DNA of 64,000 nt from Elymus sibiricus (Eukaryota > Streptophyta > Magnoliopsida > Poales > Poaceae): positions 398,377,630-398,441,629 of the forward strand of contig CM077668.1 of NCBI GenBank assembly GCA_039707655.1, given 5' to 3'. The position numbers and the translations under genes were made by a program. Below are positions 55,951-64,000 of the stretch, in pieces. The notes under the pieces are model-generated. The model was not told where the DNA came from and searched no databases. It saw nothing but the letters and a program-made list of their open reading frames with translations. Every line of letters starts with the position of its first letter. Positions within the stretch are counted from its first letter, which is position 1.

Positions 55951-57561
55951 ACATATAGCTGTGAACTGAAATGGGAGACACATAACATGTTTCTCTTCTT
56001 TAGAACTTTGTAACTTATATGGCTCAATTTAGATGCCTCCCAAAGCTGTAAAGACACATTATGTCTACTGATGGATGGTGTTGTTTTCAAAAATTCAGAT
56101 CACCCTCCATTGCAAGAAACAAAACCCAGGTCCAGGACACACTATTCTAGGTTATGGAGGAAGATTGAAAATAAGCATCATTGTGCGTCAAGTTTGAAAC
56201 TCTTACCTGAATGTACATCATTCTAAACTAAAAAGGACATGAACCAAACACATTAACATAAATAAATAAGAAAGAACAAAAAGACTAACCAAAAAATTGG
56301 AAATTAAGAAAGCAAGACCGAAGATGTACAACCCCCTTCCCGTCGCTAAGCCTGGTGATCTAGAGACCTGGTGTGTCATGGCACCCTTCACCCGGTAAGC
56401 AACTAGCACATCACCTCGACCAACATTGAATCAACCCTTTCCTTATGGTTCGGTATGCCACCATTGAAGGCACTATCTTTGTGAGGCCTCCACAATCTCC
56501 ATAGGGTGAATGTGGTCATGGCCTTGCACTATTCGCTCTTTTCAACACATGTGCGATCTCAGACCCAATAGAAGAGGGGGCACAACACATAATATAGATC
56601 TTATTTTTGCCATGCCACTCCTCACATAAGGATGCAGATAGACTGGGGGCTTTCTCCAAAACAGATGTTCGTCGGAGTTAGAGAAGATGGAGTCATGCAA
56701 CAGCAAAGTGGGTTTCGGGAAAGCTTGAGGCAAAGGTGAAGGGAAGGGGGAACCACAACAGATGTTTTAGGTGCCACCATTGTTATCATAGGCCAGTGGG
56801 AAGCACGACAAAGGTTCACTAGAATTGTAGAAGATGAAAACATGCGTACTGTAAAGGAGTGTTGACGTAGTCGTGGCATAGTTAAGGGGTCGACATTGAG
56901 GGATGACTAGATTAAGAAGACGACATGTTTTTCCTTTTGTATACCGAGTACGGAAAATGGAATATTTCATGGTATGCATGAGATGTGAGGAGGTGCATCC
57001 ATTGTCATCGTTGGTGAGAGATAAGATAATATATTTTTGGGGTCCATAGCAATGCACGCCTCCTCCCCCTTGATGGTGGTGGCGGATCGGCACAAACATG
57101 GAGAAGGGGTCAGGGTGGAGAGCGGTGCCGTTGGCGGGGAACTCCTCCTTGGTGGTCCGTGGGGAAGTACGGTGTGAAGGAGAGAGGGCGTCAGGGAGAA
57201 GGTGAGGTGGGCGTCATCCGGTTTTAAAGGAGAGGGCTCCAGCGAGAAATGTCCCGCTACGGCGGGAAACCGAGCGGGAATGGGAGGGCCCGGCAGGAAA
57301 GGGGATGGGTGAGTTGTCGGGTGGTGATTTTGTGTTGGGACCACGTGTTGAAGATAACATGGCGGATCATCCGGACAACCATATTTCTCCCCTGCATATC
57401 GGCTGGATTTGGGTGAGCCCGGACTCTCTAGACGGTTGAATTTTGGGGAGCGTGTTGGGCGCCTGTTTGATGGTCAAACACGCCCGGACGACGTATAAGG
57501 GAGAAATGAGTTTCGACCTAAAAGACGATCTTAATCATTTGATTCATTTATATGCATTGTA
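55951..57561. other. Helitron 3' third, no intact gene
   Basis: On the minus strand 56560-56380 reads TLWRLWR..DSAFNGGIPNHK, weakly like the C-terminal end of a LINE reverse transcriptase. The rest has open frames without recognisable domains. Confidence 0.3.
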
Positions 57562-57591
57562 GCCCGTAGCAACGCACGGGCATTCTACTAG
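57562..57591 (+). other. Helitron 3' terminal hairpin and CTAG end
   Basis: GCCCGT, 8-nt loop AGCAACGC, ACGGGC, then ATTCTA and CTAG, followed by T. Confidence 0.85.
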
Positions 57592-59194
57592 TCTTTATAA
57601 TAGATCTGATTTTTTTGCAACAAAAAAAAAATCTTGCGGTTTGAATAACAAAATGATGCAAATATCGAGGCCTGTGTTGTGTTGGCAAAAGGAGCTAGCT
57701 AAGGAAAGCCTAACGTGCATGTGGCGTGTGCCATCTTTGCTCCTGCATATACGCGAACACCGGCCTAATTAAGCTGCTTTACATTAATCTATCTGTGACC
57801 ATGAGGGTGAGTAGGCCATTGCGAAATCCTATTTCGCGCTTAGTGCACGGTTTAATCATGCAATTATACAGCCCCACAGTTCTGGCCGGCCCATGAGCCT
57901 AGGGCTGGGATTAAAACTCGAAGCTCGAGTAGCTCGTGGACTATAGTTGAGTAGCTCGTTGTGTTAATGTGGTGAGCCGGGCTAACTCGTTATCTTAACA
58001 AGCTCTAGCGAGTTGAGCCGACTCGAATTCCGGCACTACATGTGTTGGATGCCTTCCGTTTCTTCTATTTTTTTTTATGGTTTTCACTATTCTATTGTTT
58101 TTTCCTTTGCTTTCTCTTTCAGTAGTTTTTTCTTTTATTTTTTCCCTTTTCAGTTTAGTTTTCTCTTTTTCTATTTTTTATACATATACTGCTAGGTAAG
58201 AATGCGATGACATGTTTTAATACATGATCAACATTTTTTTATACACACTTCATATTTTTGAATAAGTGATGAATATTTTTTTAAATATATGACAAACGTG
58301 AATATTCTATCATTTTTGTAATATATTTTCTCTTTTTTCAAACTGAATGAACATTTTATATTTCTTTGAAGTAATAAATAAAACTGGCTCAAACCAGACA
58401 TGAGCACATACCAAGTCGTGCCCCGTGCGGGCGATTCCTCACCTATCCCTCTCGGTACTGAAGTTTATAATATGAGGAGGACGCTCTCATCTCTGCCAGG
58501 TGGAGTACCACCTTTTTTTCCGTAAACGCTTTATATGAAGTCATGCACTTGCCTATAGGCGAGCCAGCCTGGGCCGACCCAGTAGTGTGTAGTTGCTAGC
58601 GTTGTAGCTGTGCGGTTTTTTGGCTTTTTGTGTCGATGTTTTTGATATCTCATTTTTTGTCATTTCTGTCCGGTTTTTGATAATTTTGTTCATTTTTTAT
58701 TTTATTTTGGTTTGTGTTTTTTATAATTTTCTTTTTATAGTTATTTTCATGTTTTATTTTTGGATTCTAATTCTTTTCAATTAATAAACCATTTTAAACT
58801 AGTATATTATTTCAAGCATAAACAAGAATTTTTAAGTTGACCATTTAACATTTCATAAAATAAATCCTCAAAAGGCATGAATACTTTTCAAAATCAGTTG
58901 AGCATTTCTTGAGATGTAATTGTTTTGTAATTACATGAACATTTTTTTAATGTGGCAAACACTTTTGTAATTACATGAACAGTTTTACAATCTGTCCTCC
59001 ACTTTGTTTAATTAAATGATCTATTAATTCATGAAGCTTTTACTTATTAGATGTATTTTTAAGTGCATTTAACACTTCCAATTCCTTGAAAAAAATTTAC
59101 ATTTTTTATACATGAACATTTTTTGTGATTACAAGAACATTATAAAAATGAATTGAAAACTTTTTAAATTATTTAATATTTGATAAAATTGTTG
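57592..59194. other. Transposon relics between Helitron and CACTA element
   Basis: 57900-58030 carries repeated AGCTCG/GAGTAGCTCG motifs. 58200-58340 and 58690-59170 are AT-rich with recurring ATTACATGAACATTTTT motifs like those at 8.6-9.0 kb. Nothing coding. Confidence 0.4.
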
Positions 59195-59703
59195 CACTAC
59201 TAGGGAAAACCCTAGCAGTAGCGCGGGGTTTTGGCATAGCAGTAGCGTGGGTGGGCGCGCTACTGCTATGGCGCTACAGCTAACTTGTAGCAGTAGCGCG
59301 GTTCTCACCCGCGCTACTGATACCCGAGTTTAGCAGTAGCACGTTTTGGAGAACCTCGCTGCTGCTAAAAGCTGCAGCGCGCCTGTTTACCACGCGCTAC
59401 TGCTAATGCAGCGCTGCTGCTACACACATACCCCGTGCTACTGTTAATATTTTTGTATTTTTTTTCTGCTACGTATTTACTCTGTTTTTTAATAGGTTTT
59501 ATACAATAGCCTCTGTCATATCATACACACAATAGTCTCATCATATCATACACATGCAAATAGTCTCATCAAATCATGACATCATCATCCAACACAAATG
59601 ATGTCTCTCATCATCATCGATCTCGAAATAGCGATACAAGTTATGATATGTCTCGAATACATGCAACTACATCGTCATCCCATACACATGTTTCATCATC
59701 CAT

Positions 59704-59958
59704 CTAAACAATGATATAGAAGAGAAGAGCTATCACTATGAGTAACAGCGGAATTATGCAGTACATGAGGCGCCGGTTCTGATTCCTCTCTCGCGCTAGC
59801 GTGAACCTCAAGTCATTAGCTTCTACTTCTTGTCTGCCATCGAACCCTTTATGGCTGCCGCCCGAGAACCGTGACACTTGGGCCTGACACTCGGGCCACT
59901 CGTCGTACACTCCCGGAACCCTCCCTATGTACACAGCATAGCACTTCTTCACCATCAA
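59704..59958 (-). CDS. Viroplasmin-like N-domain protein with C-terminal membrane anchor
   Basis: 84 residues: MMVKKCYAVYIGRVPGVYDE, then ECQAQVSRFSGGSHKGFDG, a charged region (about 50-65), and a hydrophobic tail YCIIPLLLIVIALLFYIIV. The first half has the pattern of the domain shared by the RNase H1 N-terminus and caulimoviral viroplasmin (YAV..GR.PGVY..W.EC..QV..F.G...KGF), which binds RNA/DNA hybrid in RNase H1. The catalytic RNase H domain is absent and a single membrane span takes its place. It is uninterrupted. I recall similar small proteins from Triticeae CACTA elements, but this could not be checked. It lies downstream of the protease-like fragment on the same strand; it could be a separate gene or the last exon of one transcript. 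Confidence 0.55.
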   Translation of the reverse strand: MMVKKCYAVYIGRVPGVYDEWPECQAQVSRFSGGSHKGFDGRQEVEANDLRFTLARERNQNRRLMYCIIPLLLIVIALLFYIIV

Positions 59959-60234
59959 GGATCTATGTACCTATTAGAGATGCATCTTCATCAAGCGAAT
60001 TCAACAATAATATGCAACATAATATAGTTGAGCAACACGAAGAGAAAGAGTTAGCAAAAATATGCAACATATAGTAAACATAATCAACACAAGTTCATCG
60101 TACCCAAACTAATTAACTAGATGTACGCAGGTTCATCGTACCCAAACTAATTAACTACCCTTAAGCAAGTTCAGCGGGACCATTTAAATAAAGTACTAAT
60201 TCAACCGACACATCATCATCGGCATCGTGAATCA

Positions 60235-60567
60235 CTACAAGTTCCATCCATCCATATCCGGGAGGATGCACCCTAGCTTGGTGAACGGCGTCAGGTCCTG
60301 ACGTTGCATGCCTATGCGAGTTCTGACGTCAGCTCGCGATATAGGGCCGTGGTAGAACATCCCGTCCTCTTCGACGACATATTTAATGATGATCAATGCA
60401 ATGTCCCTCTGAATGCGAAAGAAGTCATCTCTGAGCTTATAGTCCGGTTCGGCTCCTAAGTCTTGTGCCCATTGACGGATATGGTCATCGTTTCTGGTTG
60501 TCATGCGAAGACGTTGGCGGTCCCTTCTGAACTCCATCATGAGATGGAGGACGTAGAATCCATCGTT
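60235..60567 (-). pseudogene. C-terminal exon of a CACTA-borne Ulp1-protease-like gene, cut by insertion
   Basis: The minus frame starts at the insertion site with NDGFYVLHLMMEFRRDRQR, continues ARNDDHIRQWAQ-type sequence (TRNDDHIRQWAQDLG), FFRIQRDIALIIIKYVVEED, GMFYHGPISRADVR and ends LPDMDGWNL, then TAG. The NDGFYVLHLM start resembles the D-C-G-v-fv-l segment at the catalytic Cys of Ulp1/C48 proteases, though the Cys position here appears to be Asp. The 5' exons lie beyond the nested element, outside the window. Called a pseudogene because the insertion separates it from its start. Family assignment is tentative. Confidence 0.45.
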
Positions 60568-60866
60568 CACTAGTAGAAAACAGGGCTTTGGTCCAGCCCT
60601 GAAAAGCCCATTAATCCCGGTTCACTCACGAACCGGGACCAATGGGGGCATTGGTCCCGGTTCGTGAGGCCAGGGCGCCGGCCGGGCCTCGTGGGCCATT
60701 GGTCCCGGTTCGTCTGACCCCTTTGGTCCCGGTTCCAGACACGAACCGGGACCAATGGGCCTCGCTCCTGGCCCACAACCATTGGTCCCGGTTTGTGGCT
60801 GGAACCGGGACCAAATGATGTCCTTTAGTCCCGGTTCCAGCCACAAACCGGGACCAATGGTCGGCC

Positions 60867-60874
60867 TATATATA
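60867..60874 (+). promoter_or_regulatory. TATA box of the nested CACTA element
   Basis: TATATATA, just inside the subterminal repeats. Transcription would start near 60900, within an 18-bp perfect palindrome (AGAGCAGTGCACTGCTCT, 60892-60909). Confidence 0.6.
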
Positions 60875-61361
60875 CCCCCCTGTCCGCGAGGAGAGCAGTG
60901 CACTGCTCTGTTTTTTTGGCCGGCCGTGGGAGAGCTTTGTGGTGCTCTAGCTCACCTCCTATGCACATGAGGTGTTCGATGAAATGCCCGAGCCACACTT
61001 AAGCTTTCTCCTCTGGAAGCTCCTTGTCCAAGCTCCATTTTCCTCAAGATTTGTCTAGGTTTGGCGGTCCGTCCTGTCCTGTCCCCGTCCTCACCGCCGT
61101 CGATCGCCCGCGCCCATCTGGGCGCCGGCACCACCGTGGTTAGCCTCTTCTTCTTATCTTCTTTCTAAAAGAAAAAAGTTCTTACTTGTATGATTTAGAT
61201 AGATACTTGTGTAACTTTCTTACTTTTATTATTGTTTGTTATTATATAGTGCTATGGTTTTGGTTATATGTTGTTCTAGATAGTTCTTACTTGTATGATT
61301 TAATTAGATGCTCTAGAGAGTTATATGTTGTTCAATAATGAGAACTATATAACGCACGCAG

Positions 61362-64000
61362 ATGAACCGGCAATGGATGTACGGTGACCGACGCACCTCC
61401 GAGTATATTAAGGGCCTGCATAATTTTCTCGAAGCGGCTGAGGCAAACAAGCAGAATGGTTTTATGCATTGTCCATGTACTGTCTGTGAGAATACGAAGG
61501 CTTTCTCCAACTCTAAAACCCTTCACTTCCACCTGCTTGAGAAGGGTTTTATGCCACGCTATAATGTTTGGACCAAGCACGGAGAAAGAGGGGTTATGAT
61601 GGAAGACAACGAAGAAGAAGAGGATGATGACAACTACCCGCCCCCTGAATACGGTGATGCTGCAATGGGGGAAGCTGAAGATCAAGAGGAACCAGACGAT
61701 GTGCCCGATGATGATCTTCGCCGGGTCATTGTTGATGCACGGAGAGAATGCGAAAGTGAAAGGGAGAAGTTGAAGTTCGATCGCATGTTAGAGGATCACA
61801 AAAAAGGGTTGTACCCAAATTGCGAAGATGACAACAGAAAGCTCGGTACCACACTGGAATTGCTGCAATGGAAGGCAGACAATGGTGTATCTGACAAGGG
61901 ATTTAGTTCGCTACTTAAAATAATGAAGAAGAAGCTTCCAAAGGATAACGAATTGCCCGGCAGTACGTACGAAGCAAAGAAGGTTCTATGCCCTCTAGGA
62001 TTGGAGGTGCAGAAGATACATGCATGCCCTAATGACTGCATCCTCTACCGCGGTGCGTACGAGGATTTGAACGCATGCCCGGTATGGGGTGCATTGCGGT
62101 ATAAGATTAGAAGAGATGACCCTGGTGATGTTGAGGGCCAGAGCACCGGGAAGAGGGTTCCTGCCAAGGTGATGTGGTATGCTCCTATAATACCACGGTT
62201 GAAACGTCTGTTCAGAAACAAAAAGCATGCCGAGTTCATGCAATGGCACATAAAAGACCGTAAGAAAGACGGGAAGTTGAGAGCACCCGCTGACGGGTCG
62301 CAGTGGAGAAAGATCGAGAGAAGGTGGAGCGACTTTACAGGTGACCCGAGGAACGTATGGTTTGGTTTAAGTGCAGATGGCGTTAATCCTTTTGGGGAGC
62401 AGAGCAGCAAGCATAGCACATGGCCTGTGACTCTATGTATGTATAACCTTCCTCCTTGGTTGTGCATGAAGCGGAAGTTCATTATGATGCCAGTGCTCAT
62501 CCAAGGCCCTAAGCAACCCGGCAATGACATTGATGTGTACCTAAGGCCATTAGTTGATGAACTTTTACAGCTATGGAATGGAAGAGGTGTACGTGTGTGG
62601 GATGAGAACGAACAGGAGGAATTTGACCTACATGCGTTGCTGTTTGTAACCATCAACGATTGGCCTGCTCTCAGTAACCTTTCAGGACAGACAAACAAGG
62701 GATACCACGCATGCACACACTGTTTAGATGACACCGACAGTATATATTTGGAAAAATGCAGGAAGAATGTGTACCTGGGGCATCGTCGATTTCTTCCGAC
62801 CAACCATCAATGTCGAAAGAAAGGAAAGCATTTCAAAGGTGAGGCAGATCACCGGAAGAAGCCTGCCCTCCGTACTGGTGATCACATACTTGATATGGTC
62901 AATGATTTACAAGTAATCTTTGGAAAGGGTCCTGGCGGACTATCTGTTCCGACTGACGATGCGGGACGCGCACCCATGTGGAAGAAGAAATCTATATTTT
63001 GGGACCTACCCTATTGGAAAGACCTAGAGGTCCGCTCTGCAATCGACGTGATGCACGTGACGAAGAATCTTTGTGTGAACCCGCTAGGCTTCTTGGGAGT
63101 GTATGGGAAGACAAAAGATACACCGGAGGCACGGGAGGAACAGCAACGTGTGCATGAAAAAGACGGCATGCATCCAAAGCAGTATGAAGGTCCTGCCAGC
63201 TACGCTCTTACCAAAGAAGAGAAGGAAATGTTCTTTGAATGCCTGCTCAGTATGAAGGTCCCGTCTGGCTTCTCGTCGAATATAAAGGGAATAATAAATA
63301 TGGCAGAGAAAAAGTTCCAGAACCTAAAGTCTCATGACTGCCACGTGATTATGACGCAACTGCTTCCGGTTGCATTGAGGGGGCTTCTACCGGAAAATGT
63401 TCGATTAGCCATTGTGAAGCTATGTGCATTCCTCAATGCAATCTCTCAGAAGGTGATCGATCCAGAAATCCTGCCAAGGTTAAGGAGTGATTTGGTGCAA
63501 TGTCTTGTTAGTTTCGAGCTGGTGTTCCCACCGTCCTTCTTCAATATCATGACGCACGTCCTAGTTCATCTAGTCGACGAGATTGTCGTTCTGGGCCCTG
63601 TATTTCTACACAATATGTTCCCCTTTGAGAGGTTCATGGGAGTCTTAAAGAAATATGTTCGTAACCGCGCTAGGCCAGAAGGAAGCATCTCCATGGGCCA
63701 TCAAACAGAGGATGTCATTGGGTTTTGTGTTGACTTCATTCCTGACCTTAAGAAGATTGGTCTCCCTCAATCGCGGTATGAGGGGAGACTGACTGGAAAA
63801 GGCACGCTAGGAGCGGACTCAATAATATGTAGGGACGGGCATTCTTGGTCTCAAGCACACTACACAGTTCTACAGAATTCTACCTTGGTGACCCCGTATG
63901 TCGATGAACACAAGAGTATTCTGCGCTCCAAACACCCGGAGCAGTGTGACGACTGGATTACATATGAACACATCAGGACTTTCGGCAGTTGGTTGCAAAC
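61362..64000 (+). CDS. TNP2-type CACTA transposase, intact as far as seen (3' partial)
   Basis: From ATG 61362 one frame runs about 880 codons to the window edge with no stop or shift. Preceding sequence ends CGCACGCAG, a good acceptor, so an untranslated first exon (about 60900-61136) and an intron are likely. Domains: N-terminal transposase-associated segment (MNRQWMYGD, CPCTVCE, residues 1-75); acidic linker (about 85-125); Transposase_21 core with LSADGVNPFGEQSSKHSTWP (Asp at about 338), MYNLPPW, YHACTHC (about 448-452), GHRRFLP and SAIDVMHVTKNL (Asp at about 561); then a DUF4218-like part with LPVALRGLLPENVR (about 670) and FPFERFMGVLKKYVRNRARP (about 750). The protein cuts and joins element ends in the nucleus. 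Conserved motifs are whole, unlike in the element at 33978-45463. Confidence 0.9.
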   Translation, partial: MNRQWMYGDRRTSEYIKGLHNFLEAAEANKQNGFMHCPCTVCENTKAFSNSKTLHFHLLEKGFMPRYNVWTKHGERGVMMEDNEEEEDDDNYPPPEYGDAAMGEAEDQEEPDDVPDDDLRRVIVDARRECESEREKLKFDRMLEDHKKGLYPNCEDDNRKLGTTLELLQWKADNGVSDKGFSSLLKIMKKKLPKDNELPGSTYEAKKVLCPLGLEVQKIHACPNDCILYRGAYEDLNACPVWGALRYKIRRDDPGDVEGQSTGKRVPAKVMWYAPIIPRLKRLFRNKKHAEFMQWHIKDRKKDGKLRAPADGSQWRKIERRWSDFTGDPRNVWFGLSADGVNPFGEQSSKHSTWPVTLCMYNLPPWLCMKRKFIMMPVLIQGPKQPGNDIDVYLRPLVDELLQLWNGRGVRVWDENEQEEFDLHALLFVTINDWPALSNLSGQTNKGYHACTHCLDDTDSIYLEKCRKNVYLGHRRFLPTNHQCRKKGKHFKGEADHRKKPALRTGDHILDMVNDLQVIFGKGPGGLSVPTDDAGRAPMWKKKSIFWDLPYWKDLEVRSAIDVMHVTKNLCVNPLGFLGVYGKTKDTPEAREEQQRVHEKDGMHPKQYEGPASYALTKEEKEMFFECLLSMKVPSGFSSNIKGIINMAEKKFQNLKSHDCHVIMTQLLPVALRGLLPENVRLAIVKLCAFLNAISQKVIDPEILPRLRSDLVQCLVSFELVFPPSFFNIMTHVLVHLVDEIVVLGPVFLHNMFPFERFMGVLKKYVRNRARPEGSISMGHQTEDVIGFCVDFIPDLKKIGLPQSRYEGRLTGKGTLGADSIICRDGHSWSQAHYTVLQNSTLVTPYVDEHKSILRSKHPEQCDDWITYEHIRTFGSWLQ

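Larger units (their letters stand above)
50242..57591 (+). mobile_element. Helitron with captured gene fragments
   Basis: The 5' end TCTCTACTCC at 50242 follows an A. The 3' end is CTAG (57588-57591) followed by T, with a GC hairpin GCCCGT..ACGGGC (57562-57581) ending 10 nt before it. These are the defining marks of Helitrons: 5' TC, 3' hairpin plus CTRR, and A/T insertion without target duplication. The 7.35-kb body has no Rep/helicase, so it is non-autonomous. It holds a MATH-domain fragment, several exon-like stretches and a secondary retroposon (51433-52673). Confidence 0.8.
59195..60567 (-). mobile_element. Minus-strand CACTA element, 3' part (interrupted)
   Basis: The terminal repeat CACTACTAGGGAAAA at 59195 is followed by TAGCAGTAGCGC/GCGCTACTGCTA subterminal motifs (59210-59450). 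The two coding pieces are on the minus strand, so this is the element's 3' end. A second CACTA element with target duplication GTT is inserted at 60567/60568; the rest of this element must resume beyond the window. Spacer 59450-59700 is non-coding. A 37-bp direct repeat (TTCATCGTACCCAAACTAAT..) lies at about 60090 and 60130. Confidence 0.8.
60568..64000 (+). mobile_element. Plus-strand CACTA element nested in another, potentially autonomous
   Basis: Starts CACTAGTAGAAAACAGGG at 60568, next to target sequence GTT (60565-60567). Subterminal motifs ACCGGGACCAATGG / CCATTGGTCCCGGTT occur in both orientations from 60615 to 60860. TATATATA at 60867 and a transposase gene with a fully open frame follow. 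The right end lies outside the window. Confidence 0.9.

Noticed and set aside
62045..62803. 252-codon minus frame
   Set aside because: Antisense shadow of the intact transposase frame at 61362-64000.

Overview
This is nuclear DNA from a grass, almost certainly a Triticeae (wheat, barley, rye or Aegilops relative). The whole window is layered with transposable elements of grass type: Gypsy-like LTRs with a tRNA-Asp primer site, a Copia-like element with 2.1 kb LTRs, CACTA (En/Spm) elements with GCCGTCGGCATA-type subterminal repeats, a Helitron, a Mutator-like element, MITEs and non-LTR retroposons. No rRNA, tRNA, CRISPR or bacterial-style operon was seen. Only one ordinary host gene looks credible, a secreted His-rich protein gene at 14909-15703 (minus), with a broken partial duplicate and a pair of small duplicated ORFs beside it.

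Layout. 1-2216: right end of a minus-strand Gypsy-type element (partial ORF, tRNA-Asp primer site, one LTR) that joins, inside the primer-binding site, a plus-strand relative at 2217-7719 (orphan ORF, polypurine tract, 3' LTR). 7730-8395: antisense retroposon. 8.4-11.2 kb: AT-rich relics, a 24-G run and an RNase H-like pseudogene. 11181-15329: a roughly 2 kb tandem duplication holding a candidate small secreted-peptide ORF, a MITE and the His-rich gene (truncated in unit 1, intact in unit 2). 16.73-18.29 and 28.03-28.33 kb: one GTTGCA-rich tandem array split by a complete, very young, coding-defective Copia-type element (18286-28029, target duplication GCGGG). 29.77-31.4 kb: a retroposon and a tRNA-like SINE. 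31.99-32.85 kb: a GTTTGGTTC inverted-repeat relic.

33978-45463 is a complete CACTA element (target duplication TGA) with a decayed TNP2-type transposase gene, a decayed multi-exon second gene and several hairpins. 47839-49191 is a Mutator-like non-autonomous element with an 11-bp direct repeat on each side. 49.44-50.09 kb is a second, sense-oriented copy of the retroposon family seen at 7.7 kb. 50242-57591 is a Helitron with textbook ends that carries a captured MATH-domain fragment and a later retroposon insertion with a perfect 14-bp target duplication. From 59195 to the window end a minus-strand CACTA element carries a viroplasmin-like/transmembrane ORF and a protease-like C-terminus. It is interrupted at 60567/60568 by a plus-strand CACTA element whose transposase frame is open for about 880 codons to the window edge and shows no lesion, the best candidate for a recently autonomous transposon here.

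How the parts relate. Nesting gives a relative chronology: old Gypsy layers, then MITE and gene duplication, then CACTA, Mutator and Helitron insertions, then secondary insertions (retroposon into Helitron, CACTA into CACTA, Copia-type element into the tandem array). All function assignments are from reading the sequence; no database search was possible.
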